Assembly: GCA_030374765.1 (NCBI GenBank)
Contig: JARGXX010000031.1
Coordinates: 248,001 to 312,000 of the forward strand
Reading direction: 5' to 3'
Source of the DNA: Agarophyton chilense
Lineage: Eukaryota > Rhodophyta > Florideophyceae > Gracilariales > Gracilariaceae
Length of the DNA: 64,000 nt
Shown one piece after another: positions 9,257-20,058 of this stretch. How positions within the stretch are numbered: the stretch's first letter is position 1; each line of letters starts with the position of its first letter. The notes beneath the pieces were generated by a model. It did no database searches and had not been told where the DNA came from. It saw only the letters and a program-made list of their open reading frames with translations. Made by a program: the position numbers and the translations under genes.

Positions 9257-10626
9257 GACAGATGATTTCCCCATTTCCATCTTCGCATTGAACCGAGACT
9301 GTGCTATTACGTGTAGATTATGTAATCACACAGTGCAATGTGGTGTCCGTGCCAACATAGAATACCTCTCTTCGTCTTTCTCAATGATATAAAATTGCAA
9401 TCCTAATGCCTTGTTTCGTTAGTCGGTGAGAAAACTGATCGTTTGGACTTGGAAGGACATCTCGCGCTCACCAACAGACAGTTGTGGTGGGAATTCCTCC
9501 AACGAGAAATGCATCTCAGTGAGGCTCGACCTGTTGCACAAGCTCAAAGATGGCGTTCTAAACCCGTATCCTTGTTGGCCATCGTGTTAGTTTAACGCCG
9601 AGTAGGTGCTCCCCACAAGCAATGCAGGATAGAATTAAGATTAACTGTGGAGCACTTGGTTATAAAAGACAAGAACGAAGCCGTCGAACGGGGGAATTGT
9701 AGATTTTTTAGGTATGATTCACCCTCTATGATGGTCGAAATTTCTGGGCTGTTCCATACCCAAATTCTCGTGATATGCTGGTCAAAGATCGGGGTTGGAA
9801 GCCAGGATGTAGTATAATAAGAAGAAATCTTACTCGCGAAATGGGATTTGCAGGCGGTTGTGAGAGGAAGCCTGGGCTGAACATAAGATAGAAATAGACA
9901 CCTCACTGCGAAGAGTCGTATCAAGGAGCTCTGGAGCACATTTGCTCGAACTACATGTCTGCATGTCCTGATGATCCTGATTGTCAATAGCCTTACTTCC
10001 TTTCTTCCTCAGGTCGTTGTACACAGCTTACGGCATCAGAAAAGAACAAAACTCTCCTCGAAGCCCATCGAATTAATCGCGAGAGCGCTCATAAGAAGAA
10101 TATCCTTCGTCTTGTGGTTTCCTCTCCATTGCAGGCAGCGTCGATTCCCTAACAATCTCATGCTGTGCCGAGTCTCTTCGGATCTTACGAAACCACACCC
10201 CGTTTCACTCCAAGTCGGAAAGCTAAAGTGCGGGGACATGATCTCGATGCTTCGACGTAAGGCGTATCGGTTGTCGCACCCATTCACTTTTCCCGAATCA
10301 TTTAGTTTCTTTTCACGACCCATTAGTATCGCAACGGTGCTTACTGGCTAGTGAAATCGTCTCCACTTCCAAGCATCAAAGTCACATTCTTCGTTTAAAG
10401 CCCCAACGGACTAATAGCTCTATCACGTCGCTCGGGCTTTGAATATTTCGAACAGTTGAATCCTATTGTACTCCCCAACCAATTGCACGGAATCTGTTTC
10501 GTTACAACCAAAATAACCGCAAGGATGTTCGATAAAAGATCTCTTGCGTTCTCCTTGTCTTATCCCTTCTCTCGAGCACACTGCCCCATCAAATAAAGAG
10601 CAGCATACTGATATACTGGTTGGATC
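9257..10626. other. Spacer between tandem paralogues
   Basis: About 1.37 kb. Both strands show frames up to about 130 codons, but none has a recognisable motif. I see no third copy of the secreted family here. It should contain the terminator of the first gene and the promoter of the second. Confidence 0.4.
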
Positions 10627-11619
10627 ATGTGCTTCCAAACCTCAAATTTGTTTAGCATCGTGTTATCCGTTGTGCTATTCATCATCGTGAAAGCCCAAAG
10701 TCCAGCTCCTTGTATCTACAACAGCACACATTGTGCCTGTTCTCAAATACCAACTCCAGGTAAATGTTTGCGTACAGTCACGGACGGGGTGTGCTCGGTG
10801 GAACGATGCAGCCAAGCAGGAATGACGTGCGATTGCTCTGGAACAAACATGTGCACCATTCAGACTTGTTCCCACAGGGTCGTGGATAATGGAAGCCTTC
10901 CCAGTGCTTTGGAGCTCGGTGCATCGGTAAACTGCGTGATGAGTGATAATATACAATGTGTGAGAAGAACAGGAGAAATTCCGATCGAGGTCTTGCCAGA
11001 GCAGCCACTTGAATACCGCCAGCTTCAATTCGGACCTGCATCTCAGTCTCACATGTACAACTTGACAGGATTTGTGGACACCGATGATGTCATCTCTGCG
11101 AACGTAAGCATGCACGGCTTGTGGCCAGCTTATCTAAGGTTGAAGAAAAGGTTTATACATGTGCGTGTCTATGAAAATGCAGAAAGAAACGAAACATTCC
11201 TGTGCTCTATTTACAATGCATACCACCTACCATCAGATGGGCTCGGAATGGGTACAAGCAGTGTTGAAGTAGAGAGTCTTAGCGGACAACTTCTATCATG
11301 GAGGGCGTGTGATGATATTGGAGAATGTCTTGGAGGTCCTGCCGCTACTTTGAGCGCGAGTCACGTTTACCAGGACAATCTTTCGGATGGATGGTGCGTG
11401 ACTCCTTTGGAGAGGAATGGAAATGCAATCCGCGTTACATTTTCCAATGTGACAGGGATGTACGGAATTGAAATTCAGTCTCCCGGATACCAGTTTGAAT
11501 ACTTGTGGAGTGACCCACTGCAGCATGGTATGGCTGGAGTAATAGACTCCGACGGATTCAGTGTGGGGGGTTCTGCATCGTTCATTATCAATCTTAGAGG
11601 AATACCTGTACCGGTTTAA
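10627..11619 (+). CDS. Secreted Cys-rich protein, tandem paralogue B
   Basis: A 330-aa intronless gene collinear with the gene at 8240 over its whole length. It has a signal peptide (through VVLFIIVKA before QSPAP), the same Cys pattern (NSTHCACSQ, GMTCDCSG, CTIQTCSH), LQFGPAS, LSWRACDD, LSDGWCVTPLERNG, and the same C-terminal FIINLRGIPVPV. By eye well over half the residues are shared. The main length difference is a short deletion near DVISANVSMHG. Conservation is strong in the C-terminal 200 aa and at the cysteines, so both copies look functional. The function is unknown; a secreted matrix or wall protein is an inference from the signal peptide and disulphide-like pattern. Confidence 0.85.
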   Translation: MCFQTSNLFSIVLSVVLFIIVKAQSPAPCIYNSTHCACSQIPTPGKCLRTVTDGVCSVERCSQAGMTCDCSGTNMCTIQTCSHRVVDNGSLPSALELGASVNCVMSDNIQCVRRTGEIPIEVLPEQPLEYRQLQFGPASQSHMYNLTGFVDTDDVISANVSMHGLWPAYLRLKKRFIHVRVYENAERNETFLCSIYNAYHLPSDGLGMGTSSVEVESLSGQLLSWRACDDIGECLGGPAATLSASHVYQDNLSDGWCVTPLERNGNAIRVTFSNVTGMYGIEIQSPGYQFEYLWSDPLQHGMAGVIDSDGFSVGGSASFIINLRGIPVPV

Positions 11620-12069
11620 TTCCGAGGTAGTAGAGAAACAAGTTCTACCCTGTCCTAGTTTTGTTTGTTTACTCTACCTCTCTCGAGTTTTGCACGGAAC
11701 ATTTCAGCATTCCCTGAGAGTTTAATGTACGTGTTTCGTACACAGTATATTGTTTTCGGCCTGAGTGTAAGGTTAACGATTTGAATATCGAGCATAGAAA
11801 ACTTTTTGCAATGCATATGTTGGATAAAGGCAAACGTCTCTCTCAGACTACTTTTAGACCAGACTGACACAATTGCCAAAACTGAAAAGCATGAGAAGCT
11901 TTTCTTGCATTCATGTTGATGACCGCCAATATGCTCCTTTGAACAAAATCTTATATCGGGTCTCAATCATTCTTTCTTCTAGCCTTTAACGTCCAGTTTC
12001 GCGAGACGAAAGGTATTTTATGCCCTGTATTTTGTCTACCTACATCAAAAAAGTCCTAGAGCTTTCGTC
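11620..12069. other. Intergenic, no gene seen
   Basis: 450 bp between the secreted paralogue and the membrane-protein gene. A minus frame of about 100 codons has no recognisable content. Confidence 0.4.
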
Positions 12070-12876
12070 ATGACCGATTCTTTCTTTTTGGTATTGTTCA
12101 TCTTCATCGTCACATCACATTCACAGCCACTGCAGCTGCTCCCAAGCCACGATAAATTCAGCCTAAAACGAGGACAGCCACAAAGGAAGTACAGAGACGA
12201 CACGGATATTCTTATGGGTCTACCAAAACAACCAGACCGAGCCGCAAGAATAGAATTAAGTCTTATTCTGGAGAATCTTGAGTTGAACGAGACTGTCAAT
12301 GACATTCTAATTCGCTGCATGTCTTCGAACACAGGAACCAACGAGACCAGCTGGGGCGCCTACCGCGTCGACAGATTCACTCCTTCACAAGTTCAAGTTC
12401 AGTATTTTTGTATCGTGTCGGAAACCCAATCATTACTTTTTCCTGAAGTAGTAGATTCTTACATCAATAGTGGCAACCTTCTCCGATGTTTACAAGAAGC
12501 TAGAGAAGACATACCAAGAGGGGTTGATATTATTTCTGGAAGGACTGTCGCCGCCCCACGGAGTGGGTCAATAGTATCTGCAGCTGGTTCCACTCCTGGA
12601 TGGGCAGCTGGGGTTGCACTTGGAGTCGTTGCTGCAATTGGGGGAGTGGCATTGATTGCGGTTCTCTTAAAGGGAGAAGACGTATATCTCGAAGCTGAGT
12701 ACGCCGATTTCGAGAGTGATTTCCAGGACGAACAAGATTTGGAAAGTTGCAGTGATAGGATGGCAATGACCGTCAAAGATCATGACGGAAGAGCATCAAA
12801 AGAAGTCCCGGGCAACAATGGAGTTGGGAGGAAATCGAACGACATCGACGGCCAAAGCGAAGATGAGGGCGAGTGA
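12070..12876 (+). CDS. Type I single-pass membrane protein, unknown
   Basis: 268 aa. Residues 1-18 are a signal peptide (SFFLVLFIFIVTSHS). The lumenal or outer part, about 20-177, has only three cysteines (83, 114, 140) and NET sequons near 73 and 91. One membrane span covers about 178-200 (WAAGVALGVVAAIGGVALIA). The cytosolic tail of about 68 aa is strongly acidic (YADFESDFQDEQDLES) and ends SEDEGE. I recognise no family. The topology suggests a receptor or adhesion-type protein, or a cargo adaptor, by inference only. The gene faces the apyrase gene end to end, with about 220 bp between stops. Confidence 0.7.
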   Translation: MTDSFFLVLFIFIVTSHSQPLQLLPSHDKFSLKRGQPQRKYRDDTDILMGLPKQPDRAARIELSLILENLELNETVNDILIRCMSSNTGTNETSWGAYRVDRFTPSQVQVQYFCIVSETQSLLFPEVVDSYINSGNLLRCLQEAREDIPRGVDIISGRTVAAPRSGSIVSAAGSTPGWAAGVALGVVAAIGGVALIAVLLKGEDVYLEAEYADFESDFQDEQDLESCSDRMAMTVKDHDGRASKEVPGNNGVGRKSNDIDGQSEDEGE

Positions 12877-13097
12877 AAGATACTTCCAAGTCAACAATCA
12901 AAGCAGTAGTGAGAAAGAGAATGGCGCAAAGGTTGCTCGGTTGCGGTCGGTTATCCCTGCACCCTTTTTGGTTATCAGTTAGACAGATATGGCACTCTAG
13001 GTCAATGGTACCGCCACCCTGACAAGTTGTGTGAGAATCGTAAAAGGTTAATGCAAGAAATGCGCATTGCAGATTTCGGCTTTAGATTCTAGATGAG

Positions 13098-14600
13098 TTA
13101 TGTCATTAGTAATGATTCTGACTCTAGTGATATTTGTTTTGCAATGACGTCGGGGTTCAGCGTATCAAGAACGGCACCTAAGGCCCAACCTAACATATGA
13201 CCATCAACGTACTGTTCGAAGATCACATCTGACTTGGACTCTGAGAAATCATCAGTAAGGATCTTCATGACGGCGAAAATGTAAGAAAACTCGGCGCAAG
13301 ATTCATCGAAGTCTGCTGCTCCTGAACTATCGAGGTTCTTCTCATTGCATAGTTCATTTCCTTTTTTCATCATTTCTCTTTTCGAAAGTTTTGAACTTAA
13401 ACCCAGCCCTACCGTCTTGTCGTAAAAGTATGCGAAAGCATAGAAATTGCTACCGTCTGGAAGATGGCTGCGTTGGTCGTTTAGACGACTAAATGAAGCT
13501 ATCGCAATTTCGGCACTAGCTAGACATCGGTCAAAATCGCCGTCTCCGACAATACTGACAATCTTTGATTCTTCTCGCCCAGGGGTCTGGATCTGCAGCT
13601 TCGTCTTCTCGAACTTCTGTCCCATACGGAAGCAAGGATTTCCTTCCTCTAAAACACCCTCATGATCAAAGATACCGTACAGTTTCTTCTTGAAGTTCAC
13701 CAATCCAAGCCCCAGGTGGTTCCGAGCATGAAGCTTGTAACTCTTCCCGAAAACGTCGACATGAGTCTCTGATGCTGGGAATTTACCCTTCTGTTCGACA
13801 CTTTCGGCTTCAGATTCATCTGGCTCTGGAGGGCTCGTAATGTAGTCATCCACATCTCCATCGTCATGAAATACCACTTGCATACTAGCACCTCCTAGAT
13901 CCAAGGCCCCCACAAATCGTTTTTCGTCGTTTCCAGGGTCAAAATTTCCAAGAAGGTAGTTGGTAGTGACCCAAGCATGATTCGCTTCGTCACTTTCAGA
14001 TAATACCGAGACCCAATCCTGTTTGTACAAAAATTCGGTGGAGTTCAAAACTGAACGCGCAATGTCGAGCGCCTTTTCTGCCTTTTCATCACCCAACAAC
14101 CGCAAACCGGCCGTCGCATGCAGTGCTATCGGAGTTCTCTTCCTTCGCCTCACTCCGGGAACGGCCTTTTTAAGCTTCTCGAGCAAGGGTTTAAAAAATT
14201 GCTTGGGATTGGTGCCTGAGACAATCTGATCAATACTTCTGTTCTGAGAAAACATAGCGGTACTTTGAAGGGTTAAACGTTGCTCTGTGTTGTTAAAACG
14301 GAATGAGAAGACTTGCGCTCTAGTACCGGTTGATCCAGCATCTATCATGATCGCATATACACGACCACGGGGCGGAAGCCTCGTATTTTGAAGCATTTGG
14401 ATGAAGAGGAGACAAGCCAAGGCAGCTAATCCAATAAAGTTCTTGAAGGAGGCATTCTCTTCTCCCAGGAGCTCTGGTACAGATTTAGGTCGTATTTCAG
14501 TCTCCTGAGGGGGATTAGAGGCATCTTTAGAGAAAATGGTTTCCTGTGAGGACACGATCGGCTTCCCCGCACGTCGACGTCTAACTGTGTTTTGCGGCAT
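13098..14600 (-). CDS. GDA1/CD39 family nucleoside diphosphatase (apyrase)
   Basis: 500 aa from the first ATG at 14600; upstream codons in frame lack an ATG. Residues about 70-90 form a single N-terminal membrane anchor (FIGLAALACLLFIQML), giving type II topology as in Golgi GDA1/ENTPD enzymes. Apyrase conserved regions appear in order: DAGSTGTR (ACR1), ALHATAGLRLL (ACR2), EANHAWVTTNYLLG (ACR3), GALDLGGASMQVVF (ACR4), and a C-terminal Cys-paired region. In ACR3 the usual E-G is A-N after a retained Glu. Family members hydrolyse GDP or UDP in the Golgi lumen so that nucleotide-sugar antiporters can work. That role is inferred from the anchor. It is divergent from ValRS with about 670 bp between starts. 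Confidence 0.87.
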   Translation of the reverse strand: MPQNTVRRRRAGKPIVSSQETIFSKDASNPPQETEIRPKSVPELLGEENASFKNFIGLAALACLLFIQMLQNTRLPPRGRVYAIMIDAGSTGTRAQVFSFRFNNTEQRLTLQSTAMFSQNRSIDQIVSGTNPKQFFKPLLEKLKKAVPGVRRRKRTPIALHATAGLRLLGDEKAEKALDIARSVLNSTEFLYKQDWVSVLSESDEANHAWVTTNYLLGNFDPGNDEKRFVGALDLGGASMQVVFHDDGDVDDYITSPPEPDESEAESVEQKGKFPASETHVDVFGKSYKLHARNHLGLGLVNFKKKLYGIFDHEGVLEEGNPCFRMGQKFEKTKLQIQTPGREESKIVSIVGDGDFDRCLASAEIAIASFSRLNDQRSHLPDGSNFYAFAYFYDKTVGLGLSSKLSKREMMKKGNELCNEKNLDSSGAADFDESCAEFSYIFAVMKILTDDFSESKSDVIFEQYVDGHMLGWALGAVLDTLNPDVIAKQISLESESLLMT

Positions 14601-15273
14601 GATGCTGAGGTTAGAGGAAGAACGGAAGCGAAAAGGGTAGCGGAAAAAGAAGTGGGAACAAAATGATAGAACAACAATAAGGCTCGTGTAGTCAGAGAAG
14701 ATTTTGGGTTTGGAAAGTTTGGTTGCGGGGGAAAGGAACACGAATCTGCCGATGGAGGGAGGAGGAATAGAGAAAGAACCAGAGAAGAAAGACAAAAGAG
14801 CTGGCGTTCCTGATCGACGGTGGTGAAAGCAGTTTGATCATTAAACACGTTGGTCCACACGTCCGTTCGTGAACACAAACAATTTGGAATCCCAGAAAAA
14901 AATTTATCCTCGAGCAGTCAACTTCCTCAGGAAGATGGGCACAGTTGGCACAGCGCAGAGTGACGTGTTCCAGAAAATATCCGCTTGGTCGCCGACGGCG
15001 CCTCGTGACGTCATCTCTCCGCGCAGAGAAACGCGGCCGGTCTGTTATTCATATTCCCTCCGTCCAAAACCGTGAACGTGTATCGCCATCAAATCTTCAT
15101 CGAAACATTCCGATATCGGTGAACTCCTGGGCGTTTTCCTTCCGATTCTTCCTTTGATTTGACCGTCTCTTTGTTTTCTTAAACAAAACGAGCTCTGCAA
15201 TATCTATTAATCCTCTTGTGGGGTGGGTCGTGAGCCCGTCCATTCCTCAACTGCAGCTTGGATCCGGCCATCG
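14601..15273. promoter_or_regulatory. Divergent intergenic region, apyrase / ValRS
   Basis: About 670 bp separates two oppositely transcribed housekeeping genes, so it holds both 5' UTRs and promoters. TGACGTCATC-like CRE/bZIP cores occur (GTGACGTCATC near 15004, TGACGTG near 14960). I saw no TATA box placed convincingly. Confidence 0.4.
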
Positions 15274-18200
15274 ATGGTTTCAAAAATGACCGAAACGGCT
15301 TCTATGGCTAAAAATGCAGCCCTCAATGTAGAAGCACCCGCTGTCACTCTGGAGCAATACGCTGAAATGACCGACGAAGAGAGAGAAAAGCTTCCCCTCT
15401 CACGCCGGAAGAAGCTCCAGAAGCAACTCATTTCCCAGCGTAAGAAGGAGGCCAAGGCAGCTGCTGCCGCGTCTAAACCACAGCCCACGCAAAAAGCCGC
15501 CAATGCCAACTCCGAGAAAAAGAAGCGCGAAAGCAAGGCTAAGGCTGATGCCGAAGCCGCTGCTTCGTTTGTTAATCAAACTCCCCTGGGAGAGAAGAAA
15601 ATTCTATCAGAAGTAATGGCACCTACATACCAGCCAAGAGCTGTTGAAGCAGCTTGGTATGAGTGGTGGGAAAAGAAAGGCTTCTTCCATGCCTCTGCTG
15701 AACAAATGAAAGGAAAGGGCCCTGACGATGCGTTTGTAATGGTAATTCCGCCACCAAACGTAACAGGAAGTCTGCACTTGGGTCATGCGCTCATGTGCGC
15801 TGTCGAAGATGCGATAACTCGTTATCATCGCATGCATGGAAAGGTAACACTCTATTTGCCCGGTGTCGATCACGCCGGCATCGCAACCCAGGTCGTTGTT
15901 GAAAAGCAGTTAAAGAAGCTTCGAAATATTTCTCGATATGATATGGGTCGTGAAGCGTTTGTTGATGAGGTCTGGAAGTGGAAGAACGAGTACGGTGGAA
16001 GGATTGTTCACCAATTGCGTAGGATTGGCAGTTCACTAGATTGGGATCGCGAGGAGTTCACCATGAGCGATAGGCTGAGCAATGCTGTCAAAGAGGCATT
16101 TGTGCGCTTTTATGATGACGGTTTGATATATCGTGACACGAGACTTGTCAACTGGTCTAGCGCTCTGAACACCGCCATTTCTGACATTGAGGTCGAGAAT
16201 GTTGAGGTTGAAGCATTTACAAAGCGAAAAGTGCCTGGACATGACGAAGAAGTTGAGTTTGGGGTGCTTACCAACTTCGCCTATACGGTAGATGGCTCAG
16301 ACGAGGAACTTGTGGTTGCTACCACTCGATTAGAGACTATGCTGGGGGATACAGCTGTTGCCGTGCATCCAGATGACGAACGCTACAAACATCTTATTGG
16401 TCGCTATATATCCCACCCCTTCGTGGATCGGCAACTTCCAATAATCGCCGATGGCGAGCTTGTTGACATGTCTTTTGGTACTGGTGTCGTGAAAATTACT
16501 CCTGCACATGATCCCAACGATTTTTCATGTGGCAGGCGCAATAATCTTCCAGAAATCACAATCTTTAACAAGAGCGGGGATGTCAATGAGAACGGCGGAG
16601 AGTTTTGTGGCATGAAAAGGTATGTAGCTCGTGTTGAAATTGAGAAGGCGCTCGAAGCTCGTGGTTTGCTTCGAGGAAAGAATCCGAACCCTATGAGCCT
16701 CCCTGTTTGCTCCCGATCTGGTGATATCGTGGAGCCAATGTTACTGCCCCAGTGGTGGGTGAACTGCAAGGACTTAGCTAAGAAAGCGGCGGACGCTGCT
16801 CGCGAGGGCGAACTCGAAATCGTTCCGGAGCAGTTCAAGGATGTGTGGTACAGGTGGCTTGATAATATTCGCGACTGGTGCATATCCCGACAATTATGGT
16901 GGGGTCATAGGATCCCCGCGTACGAGGCCTCTGTTAAGGGAGACCCCGAAAAGTCCGTTTGGGTCGTAGGTAGGACCGAAAGGGAAGCCAAAGACCGGGC
17001 TTTGAAACATCTCGGGGTCGGAGAAGAGCTCATCACACTCGCTCAAGACGAAGACGTTTTGGACACTTGGTTTTCATCGGGTCTCTTTCCATTTTCGGTA
17101 TTCGGATGGCCAGAAAAGACAGATGATTTGGAAGCATTTTATCCTACGTCTCTATTGGAGACTGGTCATGATATCCTATTCTTTTGGGTTGCACGAATGG
17201 TTATGATGGGAATAGGGCTAACTGGAAAACTTCCGTTCAAAACTGTAATGTTGCATTCCCTGGTCCGAGATAAAAAGGGACGCAAGATGTCTAAGTCTTT
17301 AGGAAATGTCATTGATCCCCTTGAGGTTATCCATGGTGCAGCATTGAAAAGTCTAGAGGAGAAGATCAAGGGCTCAAATCTCCCCCCACATGAGATCAAA
17401 CGTGCAATTGCGGATCAGAAAGAGGATTATCCAAAGGGTATTCCTGAGTGCGGTGCGGATGCTCTCCGTATCGGTTTGCTGGCATACATGACTCAAGGTG
17501 GGGATATCAATCTCGATGTGAGTAGAGTAATTGGCTACAGGAATTTTTGCAACAAACTCTGGAACGCAACCAAGTTTGCTTTGAGCAACCTTGGGGAGTC
17601 ATTTGTTTTCACCTCGAAAGGACTTGAAGAAGCCATTCAGATGGGAGAAACACTGGACCTTTGGATTTTATCTCGTCTAAACGAGGCATGCTCAAAGATC
17701 AACAAAGCATTTCTGTCGTTTAATCTTGGGGATGCTGTTTCCATAGCCTACAGCTTTTGGATGAACGAATTATGCGGAATCTACTTGGAAGGACTGAAAC
17801 CAGCGATGAAGTCGGAGGACGAGACTCGGAAAACTGCTGCCAGGATGGTGTTGTACGAATGCCTGAGTGCTGGGATAAGGATGTTACATCCGATGATGCC
17901 GTATGTCACTGAAGAACTGTATCAGCGCTTACCAGGGCCCACCAATCCCGAATCCATATGCATTACAAGCTACCCAACTGCCCATCGCGATCGTACATTT
18001 GAGAGCGCTGAGGCCTCTCTAGATGCTGTAATGAGAAACGTCCAAGCTCTACGGGCGCTAAAAGCTGAATATGGACTGAAACCTTCCAGCGCCCCAGCTG
18101 TTGTCATCATGGCGTCCACCTCAGATTTAGCCGACAAGATTATTCCTGAATATGTTCAAACGCTTGTCCCATGTGGCATTGTAACTGTTTCTGTCAGTGG

Positions 18201-18510
18201 TCAGGGCGACGCACCCCATGGTACAGCTGTGAAGGTTGTCGGGGATGTTTTTGAAGCTCACATCGTGTTGACCGGACTGGTGGATTTTGCGTCCGAAATT
18301 GTGAAGCTGGAGGCTTTGGCTGAACGGAAACGTATCCTAATCGAAGATTATGATAGGAAAATGGCTGTCAAGGATTATGAGAAGCGTGTTCCTATAGAGG
18401 TTCGTGAAAGAAATATTGCGAAGAGAGATAAGTATACTGCGGAATGCTCTAATTTGAATCAGCTGGCTGATCGATTCCGCCAATTGCTTAGCCAATCTAG
18501 TAACTCATAA
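15274..18510 (+). CDS. VARS: Valyl-tRNA synthetase
   Basis: 1078 aa from ATG 15274; in-frame ATGs at 15286 and 15304 also precede conserved sequence. Residues about 45-100 are a Lys/Ala-rich charged extension (EKKKRESKAKADAEAA), typical of eukaryotic cytosolic class I synthetases. The catalytic core has PPNVTGSLHLGHAL (HIGH signature) and DKKGRKMSKSLGNVIDP (KMSKS signature). Between them is the CP1 editing domain (TTRLETMLGDTAV, VGTG/FGTGVVKITPAHDPND), which clears mischarged Thr-tRNA(Val). The anticodon-binding region follows (FCNKLWNATKF) and then a C-terminal coiled coil rich in Lys/Arg/Glu. The gene is intronless and of normal length. I saw only this one copy. Several close ATGs could allow alternative targeting, but that is speculation. 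Confidence 0.97.
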   Translation: MVSKMTETASMAKNAALNVEAPAVTLEQYAEMTDEEREKLPLSRRKKLQKQLISQRKKEAKAAAAASKPQPTQKAANANSEKKKRESKAKADAEAAASFVNQTPLGEKKILSEVMAPTYQPRAVEAAWYEWWEKKGFFHASAEQMKGKGPDDAFVMVIPPPNVTGSLHLGHALMCAVEDAITRYHRMHGKVTLYLPGVDHAGIATQVVVEKQLKKLRNISRYDMGREAFVDEVWKWKNEYGGRIVHQLRRIGSSLDWDREEFTMSDRLSNAVKEAFVRFYDDGLIYRDTRLVNWSSALNTAISDIEVENVEVEAFTKRKVPGHDEEVEFGVLTNFAYTVDGSDEELVVATTRLETMLGDTAVAVHPDDERYKHLIGRYISHPFVDRQLPIIADGELVDMSFGTGVVKITPAHDPNDFSCGRRNNLPEITIFNKSGDVNENGGEFCGMKRYVARVEIEKALEARGLLRGKNPNPMSLPVCSRSGDIVEPMLLPQWWVNCKDLAKKAADAAREGELEIVPEQFKDVWYRWLDNIRDWCISRQLWWGHRIPAYEASVKGDPEKSVWVVGRTEREAKDRALKHLGVGEELITLAQDEDVLDTWFSSGLFPFSVFGWPEKTDDLEAFYPTSLLETGHDILFFWVARMVMMGIGLTGKLPFKTVMLHSLVRDKKGRKMSKSLGNVIDPLEVIHGAALKSLEEKIKGSNLPPHEIKRAIADQKEDYPKGIPECGADALRIGLLAYMTQGGDINLDVSRVIGYRNFCNKLWNATKFALSNLGESFVFTSKGLEEAIQMGETLDLWILSRLNEACSKINKAFLSFNLGDAVSIAYSFWMNELCGIYLEGLKPAMKSEDETRKTAARMVLYECLSAGIRMLHPMMPYVTEELYQRLPGPTNPESICITSYPTAHRDRTFESAEASLDAVMRNVQALRALKAEYGLKPSSAPAVVIMASTSDLADKIIPEYVQTLVPCGIVTVSVSGQGDAPHGTAVKVVGDVFEAHIVLTGLVDFASEIVKLEALAERKRILIEDYDRKMAVKDYEKRVPIEVRERNIAKRDKYTAECSNLNQLADRFRQLLSQSSNS

Positions 18511-19056
18511 CTTTTTGAACCCTCCTCTTTTGATTACGTCTACGAACGCACTAAACGGTGTTTTTCTTTTGGAATGCCATCTGAAGTAACGTAAATGTGA
18601 ATATATGTTGTATATGTTCGAAACGAGAAGAAACTAACGAATCTTACTCGCCCTTGTCGGTCATGGAAGTCATTCGGATCGGAAAAAAGAGATCCAGCCA
18701 GATCTTTCGTTATATGTATATAGTTGCCCCAAAACGGGCATTTGTTCGACAAAAAGACGGTGACATCCATAAGAAGCGCAAATCCCGACAGCATCTAGCT
18801 CAGAAATAGCACGCATTTAGTTGAGGGTTGTCTTATGTGACACAGATATCGCATCCAAAGCCATCAAGATGTAAAAATTCCATGTATCAGCTCACGATAT
18901 GAGAACTGAAATTGCTTGAGTACCAGCTGTTGCGAATTCTTTATCCTGTTGATTGGATGGCATCTTTCGACAGGGCATATTTGTGACGGACTATTTCCCA
19001 ATGCCAGAATGAGTCGAAAACATTTCCAATCATCGAAGAAACTTTTGTGTTAGGGC
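18511..19056. other. Intergenic before transposon nest
   Basis: About 545 bp after the ValRS stop with no supported gene. The outer TIR transposon begins at 19057. Confidence 0.4.
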
Positions 19057-19078
19057 CGTTCTTAACAGAGGTAGATTC
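19057..19078 (+). repeat. Outer transposon left TIR, first part
   Basis: 22 bp containing AACAGAGGTAGATTC, identical to the reverse complement of 36506-36527. The match stops exactly where the tyrosine-recombinase element begins. Confidence 0.8.
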
Positions 19079-19083
19079 GTTTC

Positions 19084-19271
19084 GAGTGTAGACGTCCTCG
19101 TTTATGCAAATGAAACGCATTCACATACATAGCGAGGCCGGCCACGTATGTGGCGTGCGCGACGTGTTCGAAAAAAGTCGATCACGTATCTGATGCACCG
19201 CGGCCGGCGAGTCTACAAGAGCCAGGCGGGTGCCACGGCGATCTGCCGAGATCACTGGCATGCCTCTCTCT
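19084..19271 (+). repeat. Direct repeat A1 of tyrosine-recombinase element
   Basis: 188 bp, identical to 23130-23317 at a constant offset of 4046, apart from T/A at 19168/23214. Confidence 0.9.
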
Positions 19272-19363
19272 TTCAGAGAGTCCCCATCACTTGGCGGAAG
19301 GCAAATTTCTTAACGGTCAAACGAAGTAGACCAAGCAAACAAACTGTTTGCAACATACACAAC

Positions 19364-20050
19364 ATGACTACCAACGCAGACTTCACAAACAGTCTTTCTC
19401 TTGCTGAGGATCTGCTCACAAGGTCTAAGGAGGTCTCAAGAAGCAAATCTCTTGCTGAAGCCGGAATTGATGTAAAGTACATGACGGCCTACGCCACTAT
19501 TGCGAGGAGATGCCGTGACGATAACGACTTTGGACTCTCTCGCTACCCCTATGAACAAGGCCCAGCCGTTGGGGCGTTCACCGGGGGCTTCTTTGAGCAC
19601 AGAGAGTGGCCGCTTCGTCGAGGAATGGAGTCGCACAAAAGCATGCGAGCGGTGTACGAATATGAAACTAACTACATAAATGCAGCAGGGTTTTGGATGT
19701 CATTCCACAACGCCGCAATCGTTTTGCGGCATGAGGCTCTACGCGACAATTTATTCGAGAAAGCGGAGCTGTACGATGTTTAGGCAATCATTGCAGTGCG
19801 GTATGGACTTCGGGTTACTAAACTTCGAGTCGAGTTTTATAAACTTGTGGCAAAGGACCCCGCCTACGCCAAGATGGTTCTTCCGGGTCTTGAACAGAGG
19901 AATGATACCCCGGCTGCCGATGACCTTGTTGAGCCGCTTGAGAAGCTTGATTCTCACATGACTACCCAATTGATGAAGGCCGTCGCCACCCTAAGTACCA
20001 GCAACGCAACAAAAAGAGCTGGGAAGGGTGGGGCTGCCGGGGACAATTAG
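19364..20050 (+). pseudogene. Gag-like protein of tyrosine-recombinase element, one TAG
   Basis: From ATG 19364 the frame reads 139 codons to TAG at 19781-19783. It then continues in the same frame for 89 codons to TAG at 20048. The first part is helical and charged (NSLSLAEDLLTRSKEVSRSK). The second part contains YGLRVTKLRVEFYKL and ends in a Lys/Gly-rich tail. I recognise no zinc knuckle. The position before RT and after the left repeat is that of ORF1/gag in DIRS-group elements. The interrupting codon reads GTT TAG GCA; a CAG to TAG change is the simplest origin. The RT frame overlaps its end in the -1 frame. Confidence 0.6.
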
Positions 20051-20058
20051 TCACCATA

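Noticed and set aside
9592..9987. 131-codon minus frame between the secreted paralogues
   Set aside because: No motif, no paralogue and no coding signature.
14426..14878. 150-codon minus frame overlapping the apyrase start
   Set aside because: Out of frame with the apyrase and lacking recognisable domains.
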